In this document: in pieces, positions 1 to 6,725 of the stretch
Numbering within the stretch: position 1 is the first letter of the stretch
How the letters are laid out: each line of letters opens with the position of its first letter
Assembly: GCA_937862845.1 (NCBI GenBank)
Contig: CALMCK010000277.1
Coordinates: 1-10,868 of the forward strand
Source: an uncultured Burkholderiaceae bacterium
GTDB taxonomy: Bacteria > Pseudomonadota > Gammaproteobacteria > Burkholderiales > Burkholderiaceae
Direction: 5' to 3'
Length of the DNA: 10,868 nt
Made by a program: the position numbers and the translations under genes
The notes under the pieces: generated by a model
Databases searched by the model: none
Seen by the model: the letters and a program-made list of their open reading frames with translations, nothing else
Told to the model about the DNA's origin: nothing

Positions 1-1123
1 AAAACGCTTCAGCGGCATCGCTCAGCTGAACCAATGTGTCGCAGCGTGATTTATACAGCGCGACGATGTCGGACAGCGGGTAGGTGGTCAGTGGATGTGT
101 GTGCTCGTAGTTCGCCAAAGCTGCGGTCAGACGTGGCTCGATGAGCGCGACCAATTCGTCGTGCGGTTTGGCATTGATGTAGTGGTGGTTGACCCAGTCG
201 AGTTTTTTGGGGTCCCACTGTGAGGAGGATGATGACAAATGCTCGACGCTGAACCATTCAACGAATTGCTCACGCGTGAACAGCTCATCATCGCCGTGTC
301 CCCAGCCGAGGCGGGCGAGGTAGTTGTTCAGCGCTTCTGGCAAATAACCCATGCGCTCGTAGTCCATGACCGCCGTGGCATTTCTGCGCTTGGACAGCTT
401 CGTGCCATCGGGCGCCAGAATCATCGGGATGTGGCCATAAAACGGCACGGGCGCGTTGAGTGCTTTGAGGATGTTGATTTGCTTGGGCGTGTTGTTGACA
501 TGGTCGTCGCCACGAATCACGTGCGTGATGTTCATGTCCCAATCATCGATGACCACGCAAAAATTATAGGTCGGTGTACCATCTGGACGGGCGATAATTA
601 AGTCGTCGAGCTCTTCGTTGTTGAACGAAATCTCGCCCTTGACGACATCGACCCAAGAGGTGTTGCCATCCAATGGGTTGCGAAAACGTACCACGGGCTG
701 CACGCCTTCAGGCACTGCGGGCAATGTTTTGCCTGTCTCTGGGCGCCACGTACCATCGTATTTCTCACGCTGACCAGCGGCTTTTTGCGCTTCGCGCATG
801 GCTTCGAGTTCTTCACGTGAGGTGTAGCAGTGGTACGCCGTGCCTTCATCGAGCATTTGTGCAATGACTGCGCGGTATCGGTCCATCCGTTGCATTTGAT
901 AATACGGGCCGTCATCGTGCGTCAGTCCGAGCCACTGCATGGCGTTGAGGATTTCGGCGACGTTTTCAGGGGTTGAGCGTTCGACATCGGTGTCCTCGAT
1001 TCGCAGTACAAAAGTGCCGCCAAAATGCTGGGCCAGTGCCCAGCTAAACAAAGCCGTGCGTGCGCCGCCGATGTGCAGAGCACCTGTGGGGCTGGGGGCG
1101 AAACGGGTGCGAATGTTGTTCAT
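1..1123 (-). CDS. gltX: Glutamyl-tRNA synthetase GltX, 3' end off the left edge
   Basis: Charges tRNA-Glu with glutamate in the cytoplasm, using ATP. The frame is open from the ATG at 1123 to the left edge, giving 374 codons of a protein usually about 460-475 residues long. The missing part is the end of the C-terminal anticodon-binding domain. The class I Rossmann fold starts at once: RFAPSPTGALHIGGART at residues 7-23 holds the HIGH signature. RIEDTD follows near residue 44, and GTKLSKR (K242 to R246) is the KMSKS loop. The family's zinc-binding cysteine cluster is not evident; I see a lone cysteine in AYHCYTSRE. The start is supported by AGGA at 1129-1132, five bases upstream. The RDD gene ends 24 bases upstream and is probably cotranscribed. 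Identification is secure; a discriminating GluRS is favoured over a GluQ-like paralogue because the anticodon-binding region is present. Confidence 0.97.
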   Translation of the reverse strand, partial: MNNIRTRFAPSPTGALHIGGARTALFSWALAQHFGGTFVLRIEDTDVERSTPENVAEILNAMQWLGLTHDDGPYYQMQRMDRYRAVIAQMLDEGTAYHCYTSREELEAMREAQKAAGQREKYDGTWRPETGKTLPAVPEGVQPVVRFRNPLDGNTSWVDVVKGEISFNNEELDDLIIARPDGTPTYNFCVVIDDWDMNITHVIRGDDHVNNTPKQINILKALNAPVPFYGHIPMILAPDGTKLSKRRNATAVMDYERMGYLPEALNNYLARLGWGHGDDELFTREQFVEWFSVEHLSSSSSQWDPKKLDWVNHHYINAKPHDELVALIEPRLTAALANYEHTHPLTTYPLSDIVALYKSRCDTLVQLSDAAEAF

Positions 1124-1147
1124 GTGTGTCCTAATTCAATAAAAATT

Positions 1148-1669
1148 TTAATCGAAACCTTTGCCAAATACGCTGCGCGTGCCAGAGAATACTTCGTGCA
1201 ATGCACGCCGCTCGCGGTGCAGAAGTGCGGTGCCGAGTAAGGCGAGCCAGTTGAGCACAAGGCAAAACAATAAACCAAAAAACACGGTCACGCCGCTGTA
1301 AGTGAACTCATGGAGACGGTTCATGGCGGTGTAAACAATGAGTAAGGCGGGCGCGCAGCCGATGAGTGCAGCGAATGTGTAGCGCAGCCATGATTGGCGC
1401 GCGCTCGGCAGGGTGCTGTTGTTGTGATTGAGGATGCGGATGTGCCAAGTTTTTTGCGCCAGTGTTTGACCGCTGCGCGTCCAGCAGTATTTAAAATATA
1501 GGCCAAAAATGAGGTAGAGCAAAATTTGCGTGAGCCAGTTCGGCGTCGTGTGTCCTGTCATCGTGCCGACGGATTGAACCAGTAGACCGGTGACGAAATA
1601 AAGTCCAAACAATAAAACAAATTCGTAAATACTCGCGACGAAGCGGCGTGCGATGGTAGGGCTGTGCAT
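1148..1669 (-). CDS. RDD family integral membrane protein
   Basis: A 173-residue membrane protein of the RDD family; its transported substrate or role is not known. The hallmark N-terminus ARRFVASIYE (residues 7-16) carries the conserved arginine just before the first membrane segment, with Glu where the family usually has Asp. Hydrophobic segments lie at roughly 12-32, 46-62, 96-116 and 125-150. The central loop WTRSGQTLAQKTWHIRIL (63-80) and the C-terminal HRERRALHEVFSGTRSV (151-167) are the other two family landmarks. No clear Shine-Dalgarno precedes the ATG. A TAAAAT -10-like hexamer lies about 25 bases upstream inside a palindrome. In Burkholderiales an RDD gene commonly follows the sigma/DUF3619/DUF3106 set; here it is in the same order but separated by three extra genes. 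Family assignment is confident, function is not. Confidence 0.9.
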   Translation of the reverse strand: MHSPTIARRFVASIYEFVLLFGLYFVTGLLVQSVGTMTGHTTPNWLTQILLYLIFGLYFKYCWTRSGQTLAQKTWHIRILNHNNSTLPSARQSWLRYTFAALIGCAPALLIVYTAMNRLHEFTYSGVTVFFGLLFCLVLNWLALLGTALLHRERRALHEVFSGTRSVFGKGFD

Positions 1670-1691
1670 GGTGTTCTATCAGGCAAAGGCA

Positions 1692-1710
1692 GTATTTTAG
1701 CGCAAAATAC
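1692..1710 (-). promoter_or_regulatory. Palindrome with -10-like hexamer ahead of the RDD gene
   Basis: A perfect 7-bp inverted repeat, GTATTTT and AAAATAC around a 5-base centre, sits in the 72-base gap between the exonuclease stop and the RDD start. On the minus strand it contains TAAAAT (1699-1694), a good -10 hexamer at a sensible distance from the RDD start. I see no matching -35 element. It could be an operator overlapping a promoter for RDD-gltX, or only an AT-rich chance palindrome. It lacks the GC stem and trailing U-tract of a terminator. Confidence 0.3.
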
Positions 1711-1741
1711 GAGTCCTGCTTGGGGTTTTGGGAGAAATGCC

Positions 1742-2350
1742 CTAACGATTATCTCGTGCTTTTAGGCTCAAGTACATCAATGCGACGTTGATAGAGTCGT
1801 TCAGTGCATCATGACGAGGAAGGTCGGGAAGATTGAGCTTTGAAATAATGGTGGCCATGTGCAGGTCTATGTAAGCTTCTGCGTTTTTTTTGCGTTCTTG
1901 ATCATAAAACACGCCAGACACTTCAATTTTTTTATTGGGTAATTTAATGCCAATCATGGGTTTTAGAAACTTATTGACCATGGCGATGTCATAATCAACA
2001 TAGTAACCAACGAGTGTGCGCCCGCCAATAAACTCTAATAATTGAGTGATGCCTTCTTGTACGCTGACACCTTGGCTAACGTCTTTGGGGCGCAGGCCAT
2101 GGATGGTCACGTTTTTGGCTTCCATGACACCTTCCGGCTTGATGATGATGTAAAAAGACTCGCTGGTCAGTACGGTGTTGTTTCGAATTTTGACAGCACC
2201 TATCGAGATTATCTCGGCTTCTTTCACATTTAAACTGGTGGTTTCACAGTCAAAACTGACCAACTCGTTAGGATGCTGCGTAAATAAATACTGATAACGT
2301 TGATCTTTGAGTTTTTTTAATTGCCAGATTTTTTTTAAAGTATCTAACAT
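1742..2350 (-). CDS. DnaQ-like DEDDh 3'-5' exonuclease
   Basis: A 202-residue exonuclease of the DnaQ/RNase T superfamily, expected to remove 3'-terminal nucleotides from DNA or RNA using two metal ions. All five catalytic residues of the DEDDh set are visible. Exo I is SFDCETT (D34, E36). Exo II is VGYYVDYDIAMVNKFL (D121). Exo III is RHDALNDS (H180, D185). About 28 Lys/Gln-rich residues precede the domain, and no other domain is present, so this is not the full PolC-type or replicative epsilon protein. The ATG overlaps the upstream DUF294 stop by one base (TGATG), and GGGGA lies seven bases before it, inside the upstream gene. Translation is therefore probably coupled. The substrate cannot be read from sequence; the tight link to a nucleotidyltransferase-like protein suggests a partner role. 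Family confident, biological role unknown. Confidence 0.9.
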   Translation of the reverse strand: MLDTLKKIWQLKKLKDQRYQYLFTQHPNELVSFDCETTSLNVKEAEIISIGAVKIRNNTVLTSESFYIIIKPEGVMEAKNVTIHGLRPKDVSQGVSVQEGITQLLEFIGGRTLVGYYVDYDIAMVNKFLKPMIGIKLPNKKIEVSGVFYDQERKKNAEAYIDLHMATIISKLNLPDLPRHDALNDSINVALMYLSLKARDNR

Positions 2351-4161
2351 CAGAGATTCCCCAGATGGAAGTGCTGCCGTATTGTTGATTTGAAACGCTT
2401 GACCACTTGTAATGCCTCCTTAAGTAAGTCTCTCTCTAATGTAGCGAGCGCTAAAGTGTCCACTTGATTGTTAATCAGCTCGTCGGGTTTTAGAGTCAGT
2501 GAGCTCAAGCCAGCTTTAAGCCTCAACCCCATCATGAATGTGAATGCTTCTGATAAATCTTCTGCCAGTGTTTTATCCAATACATCCGCAAGTGCCAAGC
2601 GATTGATCCGTTCAAAGGTGTTGGTTTCAGTGATGCGTGTTTGCAGGCTTAGGGCGCGGATGCCATGTACAACAGGGAATATCCCCATTTTTTTGATGTC
2701 CATGAGTTCTGTGGTGTCTCGGTTAAGCAGCTGTGAAAAAAAACCACTGGAATGACTGTCAAAAAGTTCGATTGTTTGGGCAAACCTACTCATCATTCCT
2801 GCATTGTTATTGAATATTTTGTGCAGGTGTTCTTTGGCAGTTTCTAGTAATTTAAAATCTCCAGCCACTTCTTTCGCATCAATAAATATCGCTAAATTAA
2901 GCAATGCAGTGCCATCAGGCTCGTAGCACCACTGAGTGATTGAGGTTTTAAATTCGGATAAGGTTTTTCGCCACATCGGGTTGTTAACCATAATTTGGCC
3001 TTTACACAGTGGGTAGCCGAGCTCGCTCAAAACCTGAGAGAATGATTCGCAGGCGATGCGTGCCATCTCTAAATCCGCCGAGTCATCTAAGATAAGTGCG
3101 TTGTCTTGATCTGTTTTGAGAATTTGTTCTCCGCGACCCTCTGAACCCATCACAATCAAACACGATTTATTATAAAGCTCGGGTGGGGCAATCAGCCGCC
3201 ATGTTTTTTCAAATAAATTGGTATTAAGTACCTGCATCAGTTGTGCCAACTGAGGGGCGCGCACACCATTGTTATGCAGAATCCGTATGGATTGAACCAT
3301 TTGCTCTGATATGCCAATCAACTCATCAATGCTTTGTGCTCGTTCTATGCGTTGTGCCACGAGATGGGTGTGGTTGGAAAAATATGCGAGAATGTCTATC
3401 TGTTCCAGAGTGCCAATCGGTAACGAGTTTTCAGTGACAACCACCCGTTGGATCTTAAATTGTGTCATGCGCAATAAAGCGTTGAATATATAGTCATCAA
3501 TATCAATTGTGATTAAGTCGACGGGCGACCATTGCCAAACTGGGTCGCTGGTTTTCGCGCCTGCGATAATGACATCTCGAAAAGCTGACTCGGTAAATAA
3601 ACCGAAGCGACCTTCATGGCGCAAAATAATGGATTTGCTTTGAGCCTGTTTCATGACCCCAGCGGCATGCAAAACACTGTCATTGCCATCGAGCCAGACG
3701 GTATTGCCACGATATGCATCACAAACCCGCGCTGTAAATAAGCTTTCGAACTCATTTACTTTACTGTTTTTGACCATGCTGGATAGTTTTTCCGCGACAT
3801 TGGCATAAAAATATGCGCCAAATTGTGGATTAGACTGAATCAATTCTGTGATTGTTTTTTTGGGTATTGTATAAACCAATGCCTCTTCTTGCACAATCAA
3901 TCGGTTGGCACTGTGGCCTTGCACCAGTGCGCGTGGCTCAAAACTGTCTCGTGGGTGATAGAGACCGACGATTTCGTTGGCGAGATTGACTTCACGTACC
4001 AAGCCTTTGATGATGGTGTATAAATAATCAACGCTTTGATCGGCTTCAAGTATCACTGTTTCATCTTCAAAAAAACTGATGTTGACTGCGTTTTGTAAAA
4101 GGTTGCGTTCAGGAGTTGTCAAAAATTCGTACGGGGGAAAGTTAAAGTCGAAGCGTTCCAT
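2350..4161 (-). CDS. cNMP-binding/CBS/DUF294 nucleotidyltransferase-like signalling protein
   Basis: A large cytoplasmic sensor-enzyme, 603 residues from this start. Numbering from here, a cyclic-nucleotide-binding fold covers about 18-128 and a pair of CBS domains about 153-265. A DUF294 nucleotidyltransferase domain covers about 285-420, and the helical DUF294 C-terminal domain runs to the end. The nucleotidyltransferase signature is intact: GSEGRGEQ at 339-346, then TDQDNALIL with D351 and D353 as likely metal ligands, the pattern seen in GlnD/GlnE-type enzymes. The cNMP cassette lacks a clear PR(T/S)A motif, so its ligand may not be cAMP. No signal peptide or membrane segment is present. 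An ATG at 4167 is also in frame, but AAGGA (4167-4171) lies five bases before the ATG at 4161 and abuts the other, so I chose 4161. It is translationally coupled to the exonuclease. From memory, similar proteins pair with exonucleases near acetate-uptake genes; none are seen here. Confidence 0.88.
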   Translation of the reverse strand: MERFDFNFPPYEFLTTPERNLLQNAVNISFFEDETVILEADQSVDYLYTIIKGLVREVNLANEIVGLYHPRDSFEPRALVQGHSANRLIVQEEALVYTIPKKTITELIQSNPQFGAYFYANVAEKLSSMVKNSKVNEFESLFTARVCDAYRGNTVWLDGNDSVLHAAGVMKQAQSKSIILRHEGRFGLFTESAFRDVIIAGAKTSDPVWQWSPVDLITIDIDDYIFNALLRMTQFKIQRVVVTENSLPIGTLEQIDILAYFSNHTHLVAQRIERAQSIDELIGISEQMVQSIRILHNNGVRAPQLAQLMQVLNTNLFEKTWRLIAPPELYNKSCLIVMGSEGRGEQILKTDQDNALILDDSADLEMARIACESFSQVLSELGYPLCKGQIMVNNPMWRKTLSEFKTSITQWCYEPDGTALLNLAIFIDAKEVAGDFKLLETAKEHLHKIFNNNAGMMSRFAQTIELFDSHSSGFFSQLLNRDTTELMDIKKMGIFPVVHGIRALSLQTRITETNTFERINRLALADVLDKTLAEDLSEAFTFMMGLRLKAGLSSLTLKPDELINNQVDTLALATLERDLLKEALQVVKRFKSTIRQHFHLGNL

Positions 4162-4245
4162 GAGCATCCTTCATTTAAAACGTTTATTGGCACCGTTAGA
4201 CGGTGTGTTGTGTATTTGTTGGACTGTACTGAGCCTTATCAGGAT

Positions 4246-4839
4246 TCATTTGTCGGGCTTGCGTGCAATCGCTTGAACCACTGCTGCCATACCTGTGTGA
4301 TAGCTTCCTTCTATGACTTCTCGTTCGCATTCTACCAAGTGCGTGAACGCCAGCCCATCTAGCTCTAACGCCAGGTTTTCTTTTGTTGGCATGGTATCGA
4401 CTGAAGGGCCACCACCTGTATTGAAATTTAACTGCTCGGGCCGATAGGCTTCAAGTAAAAATACACCGTTGGCTTTTAACCCTTGAATCACTTGTTGATG
4501 TATTTTTGTGCGCAGCGTGGCGCCTAATGGGCAAAATATTGAGACAATGGCATCCCATTTTTCGATACCAAAATCGTATTCGACCAAATCGGCATGCACA
4601 CAGTTTATTTGCACTTTGTTTTCCATCGCAAGTGCGCTCGCTTTTTGCAAGCCCACTGCTGATGAGTCTACCGCAGTAACCACATTACCGAGTGTGGCTA
4701 AAAACACTGCGTTTCGTCCCTCGCCTTCGGCAATGCACAGCACATTGCCTTTGGGAAGTTGGTTGGCATAAGCTTGTAAAAAAGTATTTGGCTCTTTGCC
4801 GTAAGCATAGTCTGTTTCGCTGTAGCGTTCATCCCACAT
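4246..4839 (-). CDS. Class I SAM-dependent methyltransferase, TehB-like
   Basis: A 197-residue soluble methyltransferase. The opening MWDERYSETDYAYGKEPNTFL is characteristic of a small family often labelled TehB-like or tellurite-resistance methyltransferase. Motif I is VLCIAEGEGRNAVFLA (33-48), with AEGEGRN replacing the usual DxGxGxG. Motif II is VTAVDSS (54-60), with D58 expected to bind the SAM ribose. KWDAIVSIFCPLG (94-106) is the motif IV region. The length is normal for the group and no extra domain is present. GAGGA lies six bases before the ATG. It lies 84 bases upstream of the DUF294 gene on the same strand, so the three genes may form one transcript. The acceptor substrate is unknown; a tellurite role is only a label from distant relatives, and I see no tehA-like partner. 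Confidence 0.88.
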   Translation of the reverse strand: MWDERYSETDYAYGKEPNTFLQAYANQLPKGNVLCIAEGEGRNAVFLATLGNVVTAVDSSAVGLQKASALAMENKVQINCVHADLVEYDFGIEKWDAIVSIFCPLGATLRTKIHQQVIQGLKANGVFLLEAYRPEQLNFNTGGGPSVDTMPTKENLALELDGLAFTHLVECEREVIEGSYHTGMAAVVQAIARKPDK

Positions 4840-5214
4840 ATCGTATCCTCTGGATCTTGTCTAAAATAGTTCAATGGACAGGTATGACTGACATGTCATT
4901 AAATATTTTCCATCAAAAGTTGTTGAAAGTTCTGAGTGTTGAAACAAATTGTATTTTAACCGTGAATTCGATTGCGGCGCTAAACGTTTGTTTTGTTTGT
5001 TCTGTCGTATGCGCTGAAGGTAAATACAATACATCGAGAGAACTTCTGCTCGGTGTTTGAGCTTGATGTTTGTTGGTGGACGCGTTGTTTTAAAAACGGT
5101 GACTCGTGTGCCTGAAAGCGAAAAAAAATGATACAACGATAAAAGCAACTCAAGGCAAGGTGACATTTAGGTGTGTGCTGGTTGTGCTCTAGGCTGTGCC
5201 ATAGGTGTGCGATA
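4840..5214. other. AT-rich intergenic region without a convincing gene
   Basis: About 375 bases lie between the methyltransferase start and the terminator of the DUF3106 operon. A 101-codon frame on the minus strand (4861-5166) spans most of it, but its protein shows no recognisable domain, so I do not call a gene. The stretch holds a 10-bp perfect palindrome, TGACATGTCA (4889-4898), about 50 bases upstream of the methyltransferase start. It also holds four TGTGC pentamers at 5174, 5183, 5195 and 5206. The methyltransferase promoter should lie here, but I cannot place a convincing -35/-10 pair. A small RNA or a decayed gene is possible. Confidence 0.5.
4889..4898. promoter_or_regulatory. Perfect palindrome TGACATGTCA, possible operator
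   Basis: A 10-bp perfect palindrome located about 50-60 bases upstream of the methyltransferase ATG, where an operator could sit. I do not recognise a regulator for it, and a 10-bp palindrome can arise by chance. Confidence 0.2.
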
Positions 5215-5247
5215 AAAAAACTGCGGATGATTTATCCGCAGTTTTTT
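5215..5247 (-). terminator. Rho-independent terminator of the sigma/DUF3619/DUF3106 operon
   Basis: AAAAAACTGCGGAT (5215-5228) pairs perfectly with ATCCGCAGTTTTTT (5234-5247) around a 5-base loop: a GC-bearing stem flanked by an A-tract and a T-tract. It lies 16 bases after the DUF3106 stop and would terminate leftward transcription. The symmetry lets it work in both directions. It implies that the methyltransferase has its own promoter. Confidence 0.92.
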
Positions 5248-5263
5248 GTACGTGTTCGAGTGG

Positions 5264-5638
5264 TTATTTTTGGTCGATGTATTTGTCCCACGTCTTGGCG
5301 CGGGTTTTGGCATTGTTGTTGTCGTCATTTTTAAGTTGTTGGTTGACTTGCATGCGTTGTTGTCCCGACAAGCTGGCCCATTCGCCCATGCGGTTTTGCG
5401 CGTTGCGCAGTTGTTCGGGGTTCATATTTTTGAGCTGATTGACACGGGCGAGCCATTGTTGGCGTTGTGCCGGCGGCAGCTGCTCCCACGTGGGTTGCAG
5501 GGGTTTGAGCATGGTTTGCTCAACGCTGCTGATCTCGCCCCAGGTCTGGGCCTGTGCGACACTGCTCAAGCTGCCGTAGGCTATCAGTGCGGCGAGCGTG
5601 GCTTTAATGAGTGTGCGGTGTTTTGATTTAATTGCCAT
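5264..5638 (-). CDS. DUF3106 protein, exported
   Basis: A 124-residue protein with a clear Sec signal peptide: basic N-terminus (KSKHR), hydrophobic core at about 10-22, and probable cleavage after AQA at residue 30. The mature part matches DUF3106: QTMLKPLQPTWEQLPPAQRQ, then a tryptophan-leucine segment, MNPEQ at 72-76, and RMGEWASLSGQQR at 83-95. Its repeated L.PxQ/R.xW pattern of amphipathic helices recalls periplasmic Spy/CpxP-type proteins; that likeness is my inference. The C-terminal tail is Asn/Lys-rich and charged. The start overlaps the end of the DUF3619 gene by 11 bases, so translation is probably coupled. The operon terminator follows directly. The molecular function is unknown; the context suggests envelope sensing linked to the ECF sigma factor. 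Confidence 0.88.
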   Translation of the reverse strand: MAIKSKHRTLIKATLAALIAYGSLSSVAQAQTWGEISSVEQTMLKPLQPTWEQLPPAQRQQWLARVNQLKNMNPEQLRNAQNRMGEWASLSGQQRMQVNQQLKNDDNNNAKTRAKTWDKYIDQK

Positions 5639-6107
5639 TTTGGTAGCCTATTTTTTGGATGTGCCCTTGGATGACTTGTTGGTTGAATTGATTGAAGTCA
5701 TTGTTTAAGTAAGCTTGCAGTGGAATCTCTTCGTTCAAAATCGCATCGATATTCGGTGGTTCAATATTGACGGGCGCACCGTTCATCGCGGCCAATGAGT
5801 GGGCAGAGGTGTTGGACGACGGGTCTATGAGGCCGCGCTGTGAGGCGAAAATTGCGAGGAATAATACGGGCGCTAACACCATGCCGCGTGTGAAACTGGG
5901 CAGGTGTTGCAGCCATGTGATGATGCTGTTGTTGCGCGTTTCGACGTGGGCGGGTGCGGTTTTAAGTTGGGCGATGGCGCGCACGCGACTGGCGCGCAGG
6001 CGTTCGCTGATGTGGTGTGGCAGGGCATCGACGCCGTCGTTTAATGATTGACGAGCGAGAGTGACGGCTGTGGCGCGGTCTAAATCGTGTGGTTTCGGTG
6101 GGTTCAT
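5628..6107 (-). CDS. DUF3619 protein, single-pass membrane protein, putative anti-sigma
   Basis: A 159-residue protein with a soluble Arg-rich N-terminal part (LARQSLNDGVDALPHHISERLRASR, about residues 17-41), one hydrophobic segment GMVLAPVLFLAIFAS at about 75-89, and a polar C-terminal half. These features and the position directly after an ECF sigma gene fit DUF3619 of Burkholderiales. The layout (cytoplasmic N-terminus, one membrane span, periplasmic C-terminus) is that of many anti-sigma factors. It contains no cysteine, so it is not a zinc-binding anti-sigma of the HxxxCxxC type. Its ATG overlaps the sigma stop in ATGA (6104-6107), a strong sign of coupled translation. The anti-sigma role is inference from topology and context. 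Confidence 0.85.
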   Translation of the reverse strand: MNPPKPHDLDRATAVTLARQSLNDGVDALPHHISERLRASRVRAIAQLKTAPAHVETRNNSIITWLQHLPSFTRGMVLAPVLFLAIFASQRGLIDPSSNTSAHSLAAMNGAPVNIEPPNIDAILNEEIPLQAYLNNDFNQFNQQVIQGHIQKIGYQNGN

Positions 6108-6700
6108 GGTGTGATTCCTAATTCGCGAAGCTGGTCAGCAAGTGCATGGGTGGCGCGGGAGCAGTGGGTTTTCACGCTGCCTTCGGAGCAACCCATCGCC
6201 TCGGCGGTGTCCGTGACGCTGTAGTCCTCCCAATAACGCAGCAGGAAGGCTTCTCGTTGACGGTCGGGCAATTTTTTTATTAAGTCCTCGATGATGCCGA
6301 GCAATTGCTCTCGGTCAACTGTGGTTTCAGCGGATTCGACGCGATTGCCTTCATGGCGCGAGAGCAGGGATTCGAGCACATCAAAGCCCGCTTCATCCTC
6401 GCCGCTGGCTTCAAACATCGAAAAAGTCGGGGTCCAATAGTCACGTACTTTGTTGCGGCGAAAGTGATTGTGGATGGCGTTTTGTAAAATCCGTGTGAAC
6501 AACATCGGCCATTCATTGGCGGGTTTTTCGCTGTAGGATTTGACAAGACTCATCATCGCGTCTTGGACGATGTCGAGCGCGTTTTCTTCATTGCGCACGG
6601 CATACAGTGCGTGCTTGTATGCGCGCCGCTCGACACTGGCGAGAAAAGCATCGAGTGTCTCGTGAATCACAGCATCAACGGGGTTGTGGGTTTGGCTCAT
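6104..6700 (-). CDS. ECF-type RNA polymerase sigma factor
   Basis: A 198-residue sigma-70 family protein with only regions 2 and 4. Region 2 spans about 14-84 (FLASVERRAYKHALYAV, then NALDIVQDAMMSLVKSY for core and -10 binding, and the HNHFRRNKVRD end). A linker of roughly 45 residues follows. Region 4 spans about 135-190 (LPDRQREAFLLRYWEDYSV, then the helix-turn-helix TAEAMGCSEGSVKTHCSRA). Length and layout are normal for the ECF class. It is the first gene of an overlapping trio with DUF3619 and DUF3106. The carbonic anhydrase gene ends 25 bases upstream on the same strand, so transcription may run in from there. No good Shine-Dalgarno precedes the ATG, and I see no clear autoregulatory ECF promoter in the short gap. 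The regulon is unknown. Confidence 0.93.
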   Translation of the reverse strand: MSQTHNPVDAVIHETLDAFLASVERRAYKHALYAVRNEENALDIVQDAMMSLVKSYSEKPANEWPMLFTRILQNAIHNHFRRNKVRDYWTPTFSMFEASGEDEAGFDVLESLLSRHEGNRVESAETTVDREQLLGIIEDLIKKLPDRQREAFLLRYWEDYSVTDTAEAMGCSEGSVKTHCSRATHALADQLRELGITP

Positions 6701-6725
6701 TAATAGGCGCTAATTGTTGTTAAAA

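Noticed and set aside
239..601. 120-codon open frame on the plus strand
   Set aside because: It lies wholly inside gltX, antisense to a clearly conserved frame.
4191..4205. Hairpin CACCGT-TAG-ACGGTG between the methyltransferase and DUF294 genes
   Set aside because: The stem is only 6 bp and no U-tract follows on the transcribed strand, so I do not call a terminator.
4861..5166. 101-codon open frame on the minus strand
   Set aside because: No recognisable domain, no good Shine-Dalgarno and an atypical composition; the terminator upstream would also leave it without an obvious promoter.
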